64,000 bases of DNA from Symbiodinium natans (Eukaryota; Sar; Dinophyceae; Suessiales; Symbiodiniaceae), in NCBI GenBank assembly GCA_905221605.1, contig CAJNDS010002220.1, forward strand, positions 339,871 to 403,870, read 5' to 3'. A model generated the notes under the pieces. The model saw only the letters and a list, made by a program, of their open reading frames with translations, did no database searches and was not told the origin of the DNA. Shown in pieces: positions 33,326 to 44,943 of the stretch (position 1 is its first letter; each line of letters starts with the position of its first letter). Position numbers and translations under genes: made by a program.

Positions 33326-33511
33326 GTTAGTCGCCACCCCAGATTTCCGGAAGCCCTGCCTAGGGGGTTTAGGGTTTAGGGTTCAGGGTTTAGGGTATAG
33401 GGTTTAGGGTTTAGGGTTCAGGGTTTAGGGTTCAGGGTATATATCTTCCCCAAAAAGGGAAATGCACCAACAATTCTTGGGAGCAGCTTCTTGTTTTTTG
33501 TTTTTCAGGTC

Positions 33512-33658
33512 CTACTTGAAGGTTCATGGTACTTGTTAACCAAGTATAGCTGCACTTGCAACCCAAACTAAAATCATATTGGGGCACTTAAGGGGCTTAT
33601 CAGTGGGTTACAAGTACAGTTCTTATTGGTTAAGAAGTACCCCGAACCTCCAAGTAGG
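33512..33658 (+). mobile_element. MITE family A, copy 4 (full length)
   Basis: The best preserved copy: CTACTTGAAGGTTCATGGTA with GTACCCCGAACCTCCAAGTAG as inverted ends. The inner TTGTTAACCAAGTATAGC / TTATTGGTTAAGAAG pair would fold the whole element into a hairpin. It directly follows a TTTTTCAG. Confidence 0.85.
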
Positions 33659-34439
33659 GCTTATTCTTTCAGATTGTTGGACGGGGTTCCGGGTTTGTGG
33701 TGTTCATTGGGGTTTAAGATGTCGGCGGTGAGGCTAGGGGGTTGAGGGCCATTTCAAGCATTGAAGAAGCAAGAGGGGTGGCTGAACCTCAATCTTCAAA
33801 CTTGTCAAACCTAACCTGACCGAGCCCAACAACCCTTTACCCTAAACCCTAAACCCTAAACCCCAAACCCTAAACCCTAAACCCTACACCCTACACCCTA
33901 AACCCTAAACCCTAAACCCTAAACCCTAAACCCAACAACCCTTTAAAACCCTAGCCCGCCGGTGAGGTGCCAGCTGTTCAGCTCCACGCCATCGCCCTTG
34001 GACTATCCATGGCCCAGGGCTCAGATCGAGACTTTTTTTGTCCTCTTTAGTGTCGGGTTTAGGGGTCCCTAAACCCTAAACCCTAAACCCTAAACCCTAA
34101 ACCCTAAACCCTAGACCCTAAACCCTAGACCCTAAACCCTAAACCCTAAACCCTGGGGTTTAGGGGGCTTAGGGTTTTTTTTCAGCGGTCTTCGGACGCA
34201 AAGGGTTTTAGGGCTTTAGAGGCGTTAGGGCCTGTTGGGCTTTGGAGTTTTAGGGTCGAGAGTCTAAGACATATTTAGCATACCCCTTGTGCATACCCTT
34301 AAAAGAAGTTAAGGGGTATAGCATCCTTCCTTAGTCTTTTTTTACGTAGAGGTTAAGGGGTATGGGTTTGAGGTATGTTGCATCAGTCTTAGAGAGAGGG
34401 TTTTGCGTGTTTAGGGCTGCGAGCGTCTTTTGCGGCCCC

Positions 34440-34565
34440 GCTCTGAAGTTGCTCATTCAAGAGGATGAAGAAGCCCTGAAAGTTACGGTCTCTGGATTTC
34501 AAGTGCCCCTAAGTCCTAAACCCCAAGAACGCAAGGAACAGAGATGGACACGATGTTCCCTATAG
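34440..34565 (+). CDS. Candidate terminal exon
   Basis: In-frame LKLLIQEDEEALKVTVSGFQ then VPLSPKPQERKEQRWTRCSL and a stop at 34563. The left border is unclear, since the frame is open to 34362. Product unknown. Confidence 0.35.
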   Translation, partial: ALKLLIQEDEEALKVTVSGFQVPLSPKPQERKEQRWTRCSL

Positions 34566-35729
34566 TACCCCCATAGCATCCCTACTTGAGGCTTGCGTCC
34601 TCCCTTCTACTCCCTCTAAGTAAACTGGGAAGGGCAACCCTTCTTGTTCCAACCCCAAACCCTAAACCCCAGACCCCAAACCCTAGACCCCAAACCTCAA
34701 ACCCCAAGCCCTAAACCCTAAACCTTAAGACCTAAACCCCAAGTCTTAGGTTAGTGAGCAACCTATCATGACTGCCACCTCAGGTTAATTGTATTATATT
34801 ATATTGAATTTTATTACATTTTTTCGATTATATTATATTGTACATTATTTTTTCTATTCTATGCTATTCTATTCTATTCTACTATATTCCACTATAGTAT
34901 TTTATATCATGTAGCCCCTATATACCGAAGTACCCTCCAAATGACCCACCCTAAACCCCTCAACCCTAAACCCTAAGGTCCCTTGTAAGAGTCCCTCCTT
35001 CAGTTTCTTGATCAGGTGCGACAGTGGCAGGAGAAGGATGCGTACGACTGGCTGAGATTTGAAGCGTTTAGGGTTTAGGGTGTAGGGTTTAGAGTTTAGC
35101 GTGTAGGTTGTAGGGTTTTGGGTTTTGGGTTTTGGTTTCGAGCTCAAGACTCCTTAAGGGCTTTTGAGGGGCAAGTAGGGTTTTAGGGTTGGGTTTGGGG
35201 TTTGGGCTTCGGGTATAGGGTTTGGGTCTTAGGGGTTTAGGATTTTAGGTTTGGGGTGTCGGGTTTGGGGTTGAAAGGGCTCCTACTAATTCTGGTGTTA
35301 AGGCCTTCTTGGGAAGGAAGTGCTACTCAGCACTGGGTCTCGGCCTTCTCGGTGTGTGCGAAGGCCCAATTTACGAAGGACCTTCATTCCCCTCATTCCT
35401 GCTACTGGCTTACACCCTCTAAAATAAGGATAGAGTCATCCATATACTGCCCTTATAAGCAAGACTATTTTGAATTTTGAATCATGTTTTTTTTGTTGCC
35501 CGGGCGGGGTGGGGGGGTTCTTAAGCAAATTGCAGCGCGACTCAACCCAGATCCTTAATCACTGACGCGTTTCGCACTTGGAGTGCTCTGGATCGGAGTC
35601 GCACAGCGTTCATCCATCCAAGGCAGGGTTTAGGTTTTAGGGTTTAGGGTGTAAGGTTTAGGGTTTAGGGTTTAGGGTTTAGGGTTTAGGGTTTAGGGTT
35701 TACGGTTTAGGGTTTAGGGTTTAGGGTTT

Positions 35730-36480
35730 AGCAAGGTTTGACAAAACAAGGTAACGCCCCGCGAAACGACCCGCGCCGTAGCAGGCTGGTTTTTTGGGTT
35801 GTTTTGTTAGTTTTGTCGAGGTAAAAGCACGATTTCTGCATGACATTGTTTCGATAGCAGGGGCCAATGTCGCGCACCGTCCGAACGTTTCGAGCGAATG
35901 TTTTGTCGAGTTTGCGGTTGTGGGAAAGCCTTTTTTTAGTGGTTTTTCCCAGGCGAAAAGCACGTTTTGGTGTTACATGTCACGGTCGCGTGTAAACAGG
36001 TTTTCACGGGTTTGCGGATAAAATGGGCTTTTTTAAATTTTTTAAGTTAAAGTAGCGTGTCCGGAGCTTCCGGGGCTTAGTTGTTTTTTTCGGGGGGAGG
36101 GGGGGGGGGGGGCGTGTGGGGAAGGACAGGGCAGAATGGTGTTTTTTCCTCGGAAAAACGCGCAGTTGGGTTTTACAAGGTCTGTTCTGGGGAGTCCTTT
36201 TGAGACAGGAGAAAAATGGTATTCGTATGTGGTTCCTTGAAAACGTCATAGTGTTGTCGATTGAAAAAAGTAATTTTTCTCGAGCGGTGCTAGCGTTTCG
36301 GTGTTTTGTAGAAAGCGCAGAGTGCAGGGCACTTCTGGTCTTGCGCTGCTTCGGGCTTTGGTTTGAGGATTGAGGGTGCATGACACTTCTGGCTTACACT
36401 GCTTGGTGCTTTGGGTTGAGGATTGAGGGTGCATGACACGTTTGGGCTTGCACTGCTTCGGGTTTAGGGTTGAGGGCCTG
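35730..36480. other. Unique island and 62-bp tandem repeat
   Basis: 35730-36310 is non-heptamer sequence with short ORFs on both strands that I cannot support. 36316-36476 has about 2.6 imperfect units of about 62 bp, each containing GAGGATTGAGGGTGCATGAC and a CACTGCTT motif. Confidence 0.55.
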
Positions 36481-36856
36481 GGGTGTAGGGTTTAGGGTTT
36501 AGGGTTTAGTGTTTGAGGGTTTAGGGTTTCGGGTTTAGGGCTTCATGGCTTAAAGCCCTGAAGCCTTTCCTATAGAGACCCCTGAGCACTTAAGCCCCAA
36601 AGCCCGTCGCTTCTCAAGCCCTTAGGTCCGAAAATCCTGCAGACCCTAAACCCCAAACCCTCAACCAGCTTCTGTAAGCTCGCGAGTCGATGTTTTGGGT
36701 TTGGGTTGCAGGGCTTACGGTTTATAGGGTTTAGGGTTGATAGGGTTTAGGGTTTAGGGTTTAGCCTCAGGTTTCGGGTTTAGGGTTTAGGGTACAGGGT
36801 TTAGGGTTTAGGGTAAAGCCTGCCAGTCCTGATGTCTGGGGAAACTGGACGGAACC

Positions 36857-36858
<2 letters not shown>

Positions 36859-36910
<52 letters not shown>
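36859..36910. repeat. Poly-C run (about 52 nt)
   Basis: The longest uninterrupted C run in the window. On the minus strand it encodes a spurious polyglycine ORF. Confidence 0.95.
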
Positions 36911-37384
36911 ACCCATCTGGCACGAACTCCAAAGAAACGCCGGAAGACATGCGGCAACAACGCGAAAAGACCTGAAGACACATGGCAACAACTCCAAAAG
37001 ACCTGAAAACAAGCAAAACCCGCGGGTCAATTGGTAGGGCGTTAGCCAAAACAAGCTGTGGAGTTTGCTTCCTTGCTGAGTACGTAGCCTCAAAGCCAAT
37101 TTATACCCGGAATTTCCAAAATAGCTGAATTAAGAAGTAATGCCTCAACACTAGAATTAAAACCCCTCTGCCTTACTTCAGATATGTTGGAAATCCCCCC
37201 CCCCCCCCTTTAACGCCCAAAGAGTAGCCTCTGTGAGCTCAAGCCTGTAAGGGCTCAGCGCCAGGCAAGTGCGATCTGCGATTGAAGATTACTTGGAGGC
37301 TGGGGGGGGGGGGGGGTGGGGGCTAAACCCTAAACCCTAGACCCTAGTGTCGTGGTTAGGATGTAGGGGTTGGGGAAAACCAGC

Positions 37385-37445
37385 ATGTTTCCTGAAGAGG
37401 CAGAGGCCCAAAACGACTCAAGCAGAGCGCCTCTTCTTCGGAGTT
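37385..37445 (+). CDS. Possible first exon of the PDE gene
   Basis: ATG at 37385 opens MFPEEAEAQNDSSRAPLLRS then LW. It is the nearest plausible Met-starting, acidic N-terminus upstream of the phase-linked exon series that begins at 38673. The link is inference only; no donor is clear. Confidence 0.25.
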
Positions 37446-38002
37446 TATGGGCATGGGGGGGGGCCTGCCAAAGACTTCTAGGGATACTCGGGAAGTATTG
37501 TATTTTTTGGGTACTACAAATCAGAAGAAACAGCCAAACGCATTTTTTCTACGGTTCCAGGTTCAGTATAGCCTTGATACTTGCACTAAGCCCTGAATCC
37601 CTATAGTCTAAACCCTGAACCCTGCAGATGTTCAGGCCACTTTTGGTGGACACATGTTGGGTTTAGGGTTTAAGGTTTCCCCTCCCTGCGAACCGTTTTG
37701 TTCGTACATCCGGGATGTAGTTCCCCATTCGGGCGGTGTAGCTTCCCCCCCCCCCCCCCCCCCAAGGCCGTTGTGACAGGATATGCAGGACCATCTTCCA
37801 TGGTAGGGTGCCACTCTAAGAGGTTTATGAGCCCGGAAACCCTGCAACCCTAGACCCGAAACAGGAAACCCTAGACCCCACACCCCGAAACCTAAGCTGT
37901 CTGCAATTTGTCGCCTAGAGCCCTCTAGTCCCACAACTGCTACACCCTAAACCCTAAACCCTAAACCCTAAACCCTAAAGCCTAAAGCCTCAACCCTCCC
38001 AG

Positions 38003-38045
38003 GGCAAGGAGGTCCCGGATGTTCTTGCGCCTGGCTCGATCCCGA
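38003..38045 (+). CDS. Candidate exon upstream of the PDE series
   Basis: TCCCAG|GGCAAG opens GKEVPDVLAPGSIPR. Possible GC donors are CTT|GCGCCT or later. It may join the exon at 38673 in phase 0. Confidence 0.35.
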
Positions 38046-38672
38046 GGAAACCCTACACTCGAAACCCCAAACCCTAAAATCCTATACCCTAACGTCCCCT
38101 AAGCCCTATGAATCCTCTACCCTAAACTCCCCGAAGTTAAAGCCGCAAAGCCTATACCCTAAGCTCCCCTAAGCCTAAATCCTGTACCCCAGAACTCTCC
38201 CAAACTCTACATCCTCCCTCAGCTCTAAGCCCTATAGACCCTAAACCCCCAAACCCCACCGGCATTAGGGTGTAGGGTTCAGAGTGATCCCTAAACCCGG
38301 GGAGAGTTTAGAGCTCATTGGATTTGGGGCAGTATCCTCTTGGGGCCCCTATATTTGAATATACCATGATAACCTCCAAAACCGTAACTCAAACTAGTGC
38401 AGGCCCTTTTTTGTTATAGGACAGGGTTTGGGGTTGAGGGTTTAGGGTGGTGGAGTCTCAGTCTTGTTTTAGGACCGGTTTTTGGGATGAGGGCTTGGAG
38501 TTCTAATTTGAATGAGGGTTTTGGGGGGTTGTCATGGTATATTTATATAGGGACCCTACGAGGATTCTATTTGTAATCGCTCCGACCCTTATATTGCCCT
38601 ACTTCATCCTCTCGGGTCCCCTAACTTGTCGCTGGCTATTGCTGCGTAGTAGCTTGATTCTTTGATCGCCAG

Positions 38673-38703
38673 CTTGATCAGAAATTTGCAAAGTTCTTTC
38701 CAG
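38673..38703 (+). CDS. Probable PDE-gene exon (31 nt)
   Basis: CGCCAG|CTTGAT opens LDQKFAKFFP and ends CCAG|GTGGCT in phase 1, which fits the 38930 exon. TTTAGGG repeats follow directly. Confidence 0.45.
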
Positions 38704-38929
38704 GTGGCTTAGGGTTTAGGGTTTAGGGTTTAGGGCTTAGGCTCAACAGACTCCCCAAACTTGAAGCCCTGCACCCTGACGCATATGGGGATCCGAACAG
38801 TTTCTAGTAGTATTCCCTTATAAGCCCCCTTTATCATTCTACAACAACCCCCCCCCCCCCAAACCCCAATCTAGCTACTAAGGCCCCCTATAGAAAGCCC
38901 CCGACACCCCGCCCTTGCGCGGAGCCCAG

Positions 38930-38960
38930 GTTCGACTGGGGCCATCAAGACAAGGCGCGC
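38930..38960 (+). CDS. Probable PDE-gene exon (31 nt)
   Basis: GCCCAG|GT opens STGAIKTRR when joined in phase to the preceding exon, and ends GCGC|GTGAGT, a consensus donor. The phase 2 end fits the single-nucleotide start of 39812. An alternative frame, FDWGHQDKAR, also exists. Confidence 0.45.
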
Positions 38961-39718
38961 GTGAGTGTGAACCCTAACCCTAGGGTTTAGGGTTTAGGGT
39001 TTAGGGTTTAGGGTTTAGGGTTTAGGGTTTAGGGCTGTGGCACACGGAAGTTGCCTACCCAGAATGGCCCTGACTTCCCTTTTTCTTAGGCTTCAGGTTC
39101 CCTTCTCAGCCCCCTTTTAAAGCCAAAAAAGACACCCCTTTTCTTATTCCTAGGCGACCCTAAACTCCTAAACTCCTAAAACTTTTAAACCCTGATCCCT
39201 AAACCCTATAGACCCTAACCCTAAACCCTAATTAACCCTAAACCCTAAACCCTAAACCCTATAGACCCTAACCCTAAGCCTCCAGGCACCCTAGAAGCCT
39301 AGGAGCCGCAAAAACGCAAACAAAGGCAGAACTTTTTCTTCTTATTGGTAGGCAACCTTTGGCCTAAGAATGCCAAGATTTGGGATTTAGGGCTTAGGGT
39401 TTAGGGTTTAGGGTTTAGGGTTTGGATTTATAGGGTTTGGGGACGAAGTTTGAGGCTCTCGCGTGTAGGGCTTCGAGGGGTGCGGGTTGGGGTTCAGGGC
39501 TTCTAGGCGTACGACTTCAAGCCAGAGTTTGCAGGCTTCTATCCTGTAAACATAAACCCAAGGGAAGATTGGAAGTAGTAGTTCCCATCCTTAAGGTTCT
39601 AAGGGGAGGATAGAGAGCTGTTGCACGTGGAGGTGTTGGGCTCCTTGGTTTTCGGGGGAACCCTAAACCCTAAACCCTAAACCCTAAACCCTAAACCCTA
39701 AACCCTAAACCCTAAACC

Positions 39719-39778
<60 letters not shown>

Positions 39779-39811
39779 ACCCTAACTTTGCTCCTTGGGT
39801 TGCGGGGGCAG

Positions 39812-39875
39812 GATAGAGATGATCACCGAGCTCCTAGACTCGGAGATCGACTTTCTGCGAGAGCTGATGCTGAAG
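39812..39875 (+). CDS. Probable PDE-gene exon (64 nt), acidic helix
   Basis: GGCAG|G then IEMITELLDSEIDFLRELML plus K, ending AAG|GTGGGG. An amphipathic, leucine-rich helix that clearly reads as protein. The poly-G run and TTTAGGGG array of the next intron start immediately after the donor. Confidence 0.6.
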
Positions 39876-39904
39876 GTGGGGGGGGGGGGGGGGGGGACCC
39901 GGAA

Positions 39905-40110
39905 ATGGGTTTAGGGTTAGGGGTTTAGGGTTTTAGGGGTTTAGGGGTTTAGGGGTTTAGGGGTTTAGGGGTTTAGGGGTTCAGGGGTTTAGGGGTTTAG
40001 GGGTTTAGGGGTTGAGGGGTTTAGGGGTTGAAGGGTTTAGGGGTTGAGGGGTTGAGGGGTTTAGGGGTTCAGGGGTTCAGGGGTTCAGGGGTTTAGGGGT
40101 TTAGGGTTTT
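39905..40110. repeat. TTTAGGGG-variant array
   Basis: About 25 units of the 8-bp form with TTGAGGGG and TTCAGGGG substitutions, inside a putative intron of the PDE gene. It is the mirror orientation of the 20525-21190 block. Confidence 0.9.
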
Positions 40111-40130
40111 AGCGTTGAGGGTCTTGGCAG

Positions 40131-40203
40131 GGCCTAGATTGTCTCAAAGGCATGCGCAGTAGCCAGGAAAAGGCCATGGCAATGGCACAAGGCACCAAGG
40201 CAG
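40131..40203 (+). CDS. Probable PDE-gene exon (73 nt)
   Basis: TGGCAG|GGCCTA opens GLDCLKGMRSSQEKAMAMAQ then GTKA and ends GCAG|GTCTAC in phase 1, which fits the 40930 exon. Confidence 0.5.
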
Positions 40204-40929
40204 GTCTACCCTTCCAGGATCGTCTTTTCAGAAGCTCCATTTACCTACTCTTTTAAGGGGGTCAGCACCTACAATTTGGTAGGGTTCGGGAGTCCCAGGT
40301 AACCCTAAAACCCTAAACCCTCAACTCCAAAACCGTAAACGTTTACAGTTTAGAGTTTAGGGTTTAAACCCGCTCCCTACTTCCGGTTTTTGGAGTAGTA
40401 GGGTAAGTTAGGGTCCCATTTTGGGTCCCCATAAGGCGCGGCACCTTCTAAGAACCCCCAAAAGACGGACCCTAGTTTAGAGAACTACCCAAATAGCACC
40501 CCGCGTAAGGTTCATTGTAGCGCACGCCTAAACCGCCGAAAAAAAACCCAAACCCTGAATCCCCAACCCCAAACGGGGTGGGGGTTGGGGGTTTAGGACA
40601 TTTTAGGGCTTAACCCTAAACCCTAGACCCTAGACCCTATAGACCCTAGACCCTAGACCCTAAACCCTAAACCCCAAACCCTAAACCCTAAACCCTAAAC
40701 CCTAAACCCTAAACCCTAAACCCTAAACCCTAAACCCTAAACCCTAAACCCTATCAGGGTCTAACACCGCAACCTAAGCGTACATTTTGGAGGTCTCCAC
40801 CTTGGTCTCCTCTCACCAGGTTCACCTCGCGCCTCGGCGGAAGGTTTAGACGAAGAGCCCAAAACTGCGTCTAACCCTAAACCCTAAACCCTAAACCCTA
40901 AACCCCAAAGTACTCCTATGGGGGTAGAG

Positions 40930-41077
40930 GTTTTAATTCGTCCGAAGCTATAGTCCTCCGGCGGTTTTGGCTGTTGCTTTACGTTTCCTTTGTTCAGAAC
41001 TTGTCTGCACTGCTGCACCTTATGTACCCAAGAAATCAAAGGCCGTTAGAAGGGGAAGCAGGTCCTGGGATCTTAAG
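40930..41077 (+). CDS. Probable PDE-gene exon (148 nt) with a membrane helix
   Basis: GTAGAG|GT then FNSSEAIVLRRFWLLLYVSF, VQNLSALLHLMYPRNQRPLE and GEAGPGIL, ending TTAAG|GTAGGG. The RRFWLLLYVSFVQNLSALLHL stretch is a likely transmembrane segment. Alveolate PDEs such as those of Plasmodium carry N-terminal membrane segments, so a membrane-bound PDE is plausible, though not shown. Confidence 0.6.
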
Positions 41078-41174
41078 GTAGGGTTCAGAGCTTCAGGGTT
41101 TCAGGACTGGGGGCTGCTACAGGGTTTGAGGCGAGGAGGGAGAGGGGGTAAGTGTAGGGACTCTACGCACACAG

Positions 41175-41277
41175 GGTTTCGGGTTGGTTTCGGGTTTTGC
41201 ATTTCGGCCTGCGACATGGAATTCACACCCCCCTCGCACAACGGCCATGGGGTCAGAAGATGCATTCTCTCAGACGG
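41175..41277 (+). CDS. Probable PDE-gene exon (103 nt)
   Basis: CACAG|G then VSGWFRVLHFGLRHGIHTPL and AQRPWGQKMHSLRR, ending CGG|GTTTAG. Phase fits the exons on both sides. The overlapping frame containing ACDMEFTPPSHNGHG is an alternative. Confidence 0.45.
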
Positions 41278-41622
41278 GTTTAGAGCTTCGGTGGTTGGAG
41301 CATGGGCTTAGGTCTCAGTAACCCCACAGCCTCCTAATTACGCCAATCTCCATGTAACACCATTGGAACCCTGACCCAATGAGCCCCAAACCTCATGAAA
41401 TGAGACAGATTCCTTCAAGCTGGCCCACACCCCAGATCCCTTTAACCTTTCATCCTTCCCCCCAAGCTCCCCTCCCCCCCCCCCCTCCCCCAAACCCCAA
41501 ACCCCAAACCCCAAACCCCAAACCCCAAACCCTAAACCCTGAACCCTAGGCCCTAAACCCTAAACCCTGAACCCTAAACCCTGAACCTTAAACCCTAAAC
41601 CCTACCAATTGAAGCTGGCCAG

Positions 41623-41704
41623 GACTGGCTCAGAGCATCGGACTTCCTCCTGGACCTCCTGCAAAGGTCCCATGGGGGGCCCTTCCCTTTACTTCTGGCT
41701 GTTT
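41623..41704 (+). CDS. Probable PDE-gene exon with hydrophobic segment
   Basis: GGCCAG|GACTGG opens DWLRASDFLLDLLQRSHGGP then FPLLLAVFAY. The end is uncertain: donors could be CAAAG|GTCCCA at 41667, or GC sites at about 41699-41705, the latter keeping phase 0 for the next exon. Confidence 0.45.
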
Positions 41705-41896
41705 TTGCTTATTTTGAGAGGGGTTTTGGGTTTTTGGTTTGGGGTTTGGGGTTTGGGGTTAGGGTTGAGAGTTTAGGGTTTGGGGTTTAGGGTTTAGGGC
41801 AGGGTTGAGGGGGGGTTTAGGGTTGAGGGTTGCGGCTTTAGGGTGGAGTTGGGGTTTCGGGGTAAGGGTGTAGAAGCCGTCCCTTCTCGTGTGTAG

Positions 41897-41941
41897 CGGC
41901 TGGTGTTTGTTCGTGAACCTAGTGGGTTCCAATTGAATGTG
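41897..41941 (+). CDS. Candidate PDE-gene exon (45 nt)
   Basis: GTGTAG|CGGCTG opens RLVFVREPSGFQLNV, ending GTG|GTGCCA, phase 0 at both ends. Confidence 0.4.
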
Positions 41942-42115
41942 GTGCCATGGAGAGCCATTTAGGGCCTTCCGTTTCGAAGAATTCCGGCTTTGTGGGGCTT
42001 CGGGGTTTAGGGGCTTCGGGGCGTAGGGGTTTTTGGGTTTCGGGGCTCAGGGGCGGAGGGGTCAAGAAGGGGTTTAGGGGTTTCGGGTTTAGGGTTTAGA
42101 GAATCTCGATGGCAG

Positions 42116-42166
42116 TTTCGAAAGCAGGTTCGGGACTTTTGGAGCAGGGTCCCAGGCTGTGCGCGG
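42116..42166 (+). CDS. Probable PDE-gene exon (51 nt)
   Basis: TGGCAG|TTTCGA opens FRKQVRDFWSRVPGCAR, ending CGG|GTGTGC, phase 0 at both ends. Basic and aromatic residues suit a membrane-proximal linker. Confidence 0.45.
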
Positions 42167-42513
42167 GTGTGCGCGGGTTTGGTCGGGCCCAAAGGCGCCC
42201 ATGCCAGCTGAAAAAGTATACAAGGCATAATACAGGGGTCGGATTAATTGCTACTACTGCTATTCCCTTATGGTCCCTTCAAAATTTTGCTAGACTAACC
42301 CCCCTATATACTCGAAGGCTCACTGGCCGTGCGTCGGCGTAGGTCTCAGGGCAGCCACAGGAAAGTCCTCTTGTTGGGTCCCACCTGAGCCTTGAAGCAA
42401 AGGGTCCTTTTTCTTGTTTTGTCGGAAACATCGTCCAAACTCAAGTGCTGCTAGAAGGCTTGGGCTCTCAGCACCCATAATCTTCCTACAGGGGTTCCTG
42501 TCTGTGGTTGCAG

Positions 42514-42639
42514 GTCAATTACACCTCCGACCCAAGCTATTTTGAGACGATCCAGAATAAGTCACCCCTCAAACGAAAGCAGCAAACGGGTGCCAGCTGC
42601 CGGGACGTGCTCAAGCAGACGAACACTTCCGATGAGTAC
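42514..42639 (+). CDS. Probable PDE-gene exon (126 nt)
   Basis: GTTGCAG|GTCAAT opens VNYTSDPSYFETIQNKSPLK, RKQQTGASCRDVLKQTNTSD and EY, ending TAC|GTGACC; phase 0 at both ends. A hydrophilic, Ser/Thr/Lys-rich cytosolic stretch. A longer end (..VTKFQ before a GA site) is possible. Confidence 0.6.
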
Positions 42640-43101
42640 GTGACCAAGTTCCAGGACCCTCCAACCCTAAAGCCTAAACCCCCAAAGCAGTCTCGCACAC
42701 GGGGGTTCACAAGGGCCCATGTGGTATGGGGCCCTGAATTCAGGAGCCCGGTACGTGCCCCTTCTACCTCAAGAAACCCAGGGGCCCATCTTATTCATCA
42801 CCCTTTGAGATTGGTAAGGCACCATCTAAAGTTGATACCTTAGACCCCAGACCCTTAACCCTAAACCCCTGTCAAAACCCTAAACCCTAAACCTGGCGGG
42901 CTGGTCGTTTTGGGGCTCAAGGTTTCAAGGCTCCCACAATGGTGGAGGGTTTGAGGTCCTGTGCAATCTCTTGTGTCGGACTGCAGGGCTCAGGGGCTTA
43001 GGCTTGGGGCGTACAGCCCCAAGGTCCCGGTATAAAAGGTGCAGAGCCCCCACAGGCACGCCATGAAGCCCCGAAGCCCCTATAGAGTCTGAAACTCTCA
43101 G

Positions 43102-43138
43102 GAGCAGCTAACAGAGCTGGGCGTGACTGGCTGGACAG
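43102..43138 (+). CDS. Probable PDE-gene exon (37 nt)
   Basis: CTCTCAG|GAGCAG opens EQLTELGVTGWT, ending ACAG|GCATGG, a GC donor, in phase 1. Confidence 0.5.
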
Positions 43139-43428
43139 GCATGGGCCGGGGGGTTTGGCATTTCGTGTTTAGGGTCGAAGTTTAGGGTCGAAGTCTAAAA
43201 CAAGTTAGCACCAATGCGAGTTTCGGCTCGTAGGTTTAGGAGTTTGGGTCCCTTTGGGTTGTAGTCCTTCTAGGAAAATGGACAGGAAGGTTTGCCGACA
43301 TCGAGCCCACACCCCCTAAACCCTAAATCCTGTTGCTCCTCAAGCACCTAGAGCGCTTCTCCCTTCATGCGCGGCGTCACGCCCGGCGCCTCGTTGTTGT
43401 TGCAAGGCGCGGGGCCGACCACTGCCAG

Positions 43429-43481
43429 GACGACGAGATTTTGGGGTCCAGCAAGCTACAAGCATGTGGGATGTTCATGGG
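43429..43481 (+). CDS. Candidate PDE-gene exon (53 nt)
   Basis: TGCCAG|GA then RRDFGVQQATSMWDVHG, ending GGG|GTTTAG. This frame keeps phase with the exon at 43102. The other frame (DDEILGSSKLQAC), open from 43333, is an alternative. Confidence 0.4.
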
Positions 43482-43559
43482 GTTTAGGGTTCAGGGTTTA
43501 GCGTTTAGGGTTCGATTTTAGGGGTTTCGGGTGCGGGTTGTGGTCGCACAAGTAGAATC

Positions 43560-43770
43560 ACACAGTAGCATAGCAGCATCAATCGCGACAAGTACAACGG
43601 CACAATCTTGTAGTAGCATTTTGGTACAATATACGTAAGGTAGTAGAATGGTAGAATCGTAGACTGGTTGGTAGAATAGTAGTATAATGGGCCATAAGAG
43701 GCAAGAGGCCCGTATGATAGTGTAATGGTGTTATAGAATGATAGTCCAGTCGTGCAAAGGAGTACAACTA
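43560..43770. repeat. Degenerate AGTAGNAT low-complexity tract
   Basis: Irregular units such as GTAGAAT, GTAGTAT and AGTACAA over about 200 bp. No coding signal. Confidence 0.6.
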
Positions 43771-44206
43771 GCGTTCAAGTTTCAGGGTTTGTTAGGGTGG
43801 CCGAACCTGCCATAACGACTCGAATGTAACCCTACACCCTAAACCCTGAACCCTAAACCCGAAACCCTAAATCCTACAACCAAGCTCCTCCCTACGCCGC
43901 ATCTCCACCAACCCTAAGAAGCTTAGGAAGCTCAGAGACGGAACCCTCAACCCTAAACCCTAAACCCTGAACCCTGAACCCTAAACCCTAAACCCCAAAC
44001 CCCAAACCCCAAACCCCCACCCTAGGCCCCTGTGCCCTTCCCCGCTTGTTTGAGGGTTCAACTCTGAACCCTAAAGCGATAGCTCCGCACCCTGAACCCC
44101 TAAACCCCGAACCCCGAACCCTAAACCCTAAACCCTAAACCCTAAACCCTAAACCCTAAACTGTGAGGACCCATGGGTCGCACGCGTCCCCGCGTGGCGC
44201 AGCCAG

Positions 44207-44243
44207 GGATCGAACGGACTCCGAGATGTCCTCGCGCTTGGAG
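44207..44243 (+). CDS. Probable PDE-gene exon (37 nt)
   Basis: AGCCAG|GGATCG opens GSNGLRDVLALG, ending GGAG|GCTTTA (GC donor), phase 0 to 1. Confidence 0.45.
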
Positions 44244-44376
44244 GCTTTAGGGTTTAGGGTTTAGGGTTGAGGAACTAGGGTTTAGGGTTTAGGGTTTGTG
44301 GCGCTGTGGGGCTTTAGTGTCCTGGGCTTTTTGGCATATTAGTGTCTAGGGCGAAAAAGCGACCGCCATTGCGCAG

Positions 44377-44453
44377 GAATGAGGGGGCGTGGGTTACCCA
44401 GATGGGTTATCTCGACGGCGAGTATGAACCCTCTGCCCCTCCCCGCAACACAG
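44377..44453 (+). CDS. Candidate PDE-gene exon (77 nt), two frames possible
   Basis: GCGCAG|GA. The phase-consistent frame reads MRGRGLPRWVISTASMNPLP then LPATQ before GCAACA (GC donor). The frame one base over (NEGAWVTQMGYLDGEYEPSA) looks equally protein-like, so the choice is open. Confidence 0.4.
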
Positions 44454-44629
44454 GCAACAGCAGGGGCCTCATAAGTACCTCTTGAACCTACACAGGGGTT
44501 TTGGTGGTATTTACTATTCTCGGAGGAAGGTGAGTCCTCTAGTCTTTTCTATCCCCGCACCCTGAGCTATATGTTCGGAGATGAGTGCTTCCGTTTTGAG
44601 GGACTTCCTAAGCAGCTGAACGCCAAACT

Positions 44630-44920
44630 GTAAACCCTCAACCCCAAAACCTAAACCCCAACACCCGAAACTCCAAAACCCCAAACCCCAAAACCCCAAA
44701 CCCCAAACCCCAAACCCCAAACCCTAAACCCCAAACCTCAAACCCCAAACCCCAAACCCCAAACCCCAAACCCCAACCCCCAAACCCCAACCCCCAAACC
44801 CCAAACCCCAAACCCTAAACCCGAAACCCCAAACCCCAAACCCCAAACCCCAAACCCCAAACCCTAAACCCTAAACCCCTAAACCCTAAACCCCAAACCC
44901 TAAACCCCAAACCCTAAACC
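44630..44920. repeat. CCCCAAA-dominated array
   Basis: About 290 bp of CCCCAAA with scattered CCCTAAA and CCCCCAAA units, in a putative PDE-gene intron. Confidence 0.9.
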
Positions 44921-44943
44921 CAGAGCCGCCTTGGAGGTTCCAG

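Noticed and set aside
37020-37090. tRNA gene (GGTCAATTGGTAGGGCGTTAGCC looks like a D arm)
   Set aside because: No anticodon stem, no B box and no acceptor pairing could be found.
36767-37099. Glycine-rich protein on the minus strand
   Set aside because: The polyglycine comes from a 52-nt C homopolymer and the ends from heptamer repeats.
40820-40843. Microexon VHLAPRRK in the PDE N-terminal series
   Set aside because: Borders are acceptable, but including it breaks the phase into the strong exon at 40930-41077.
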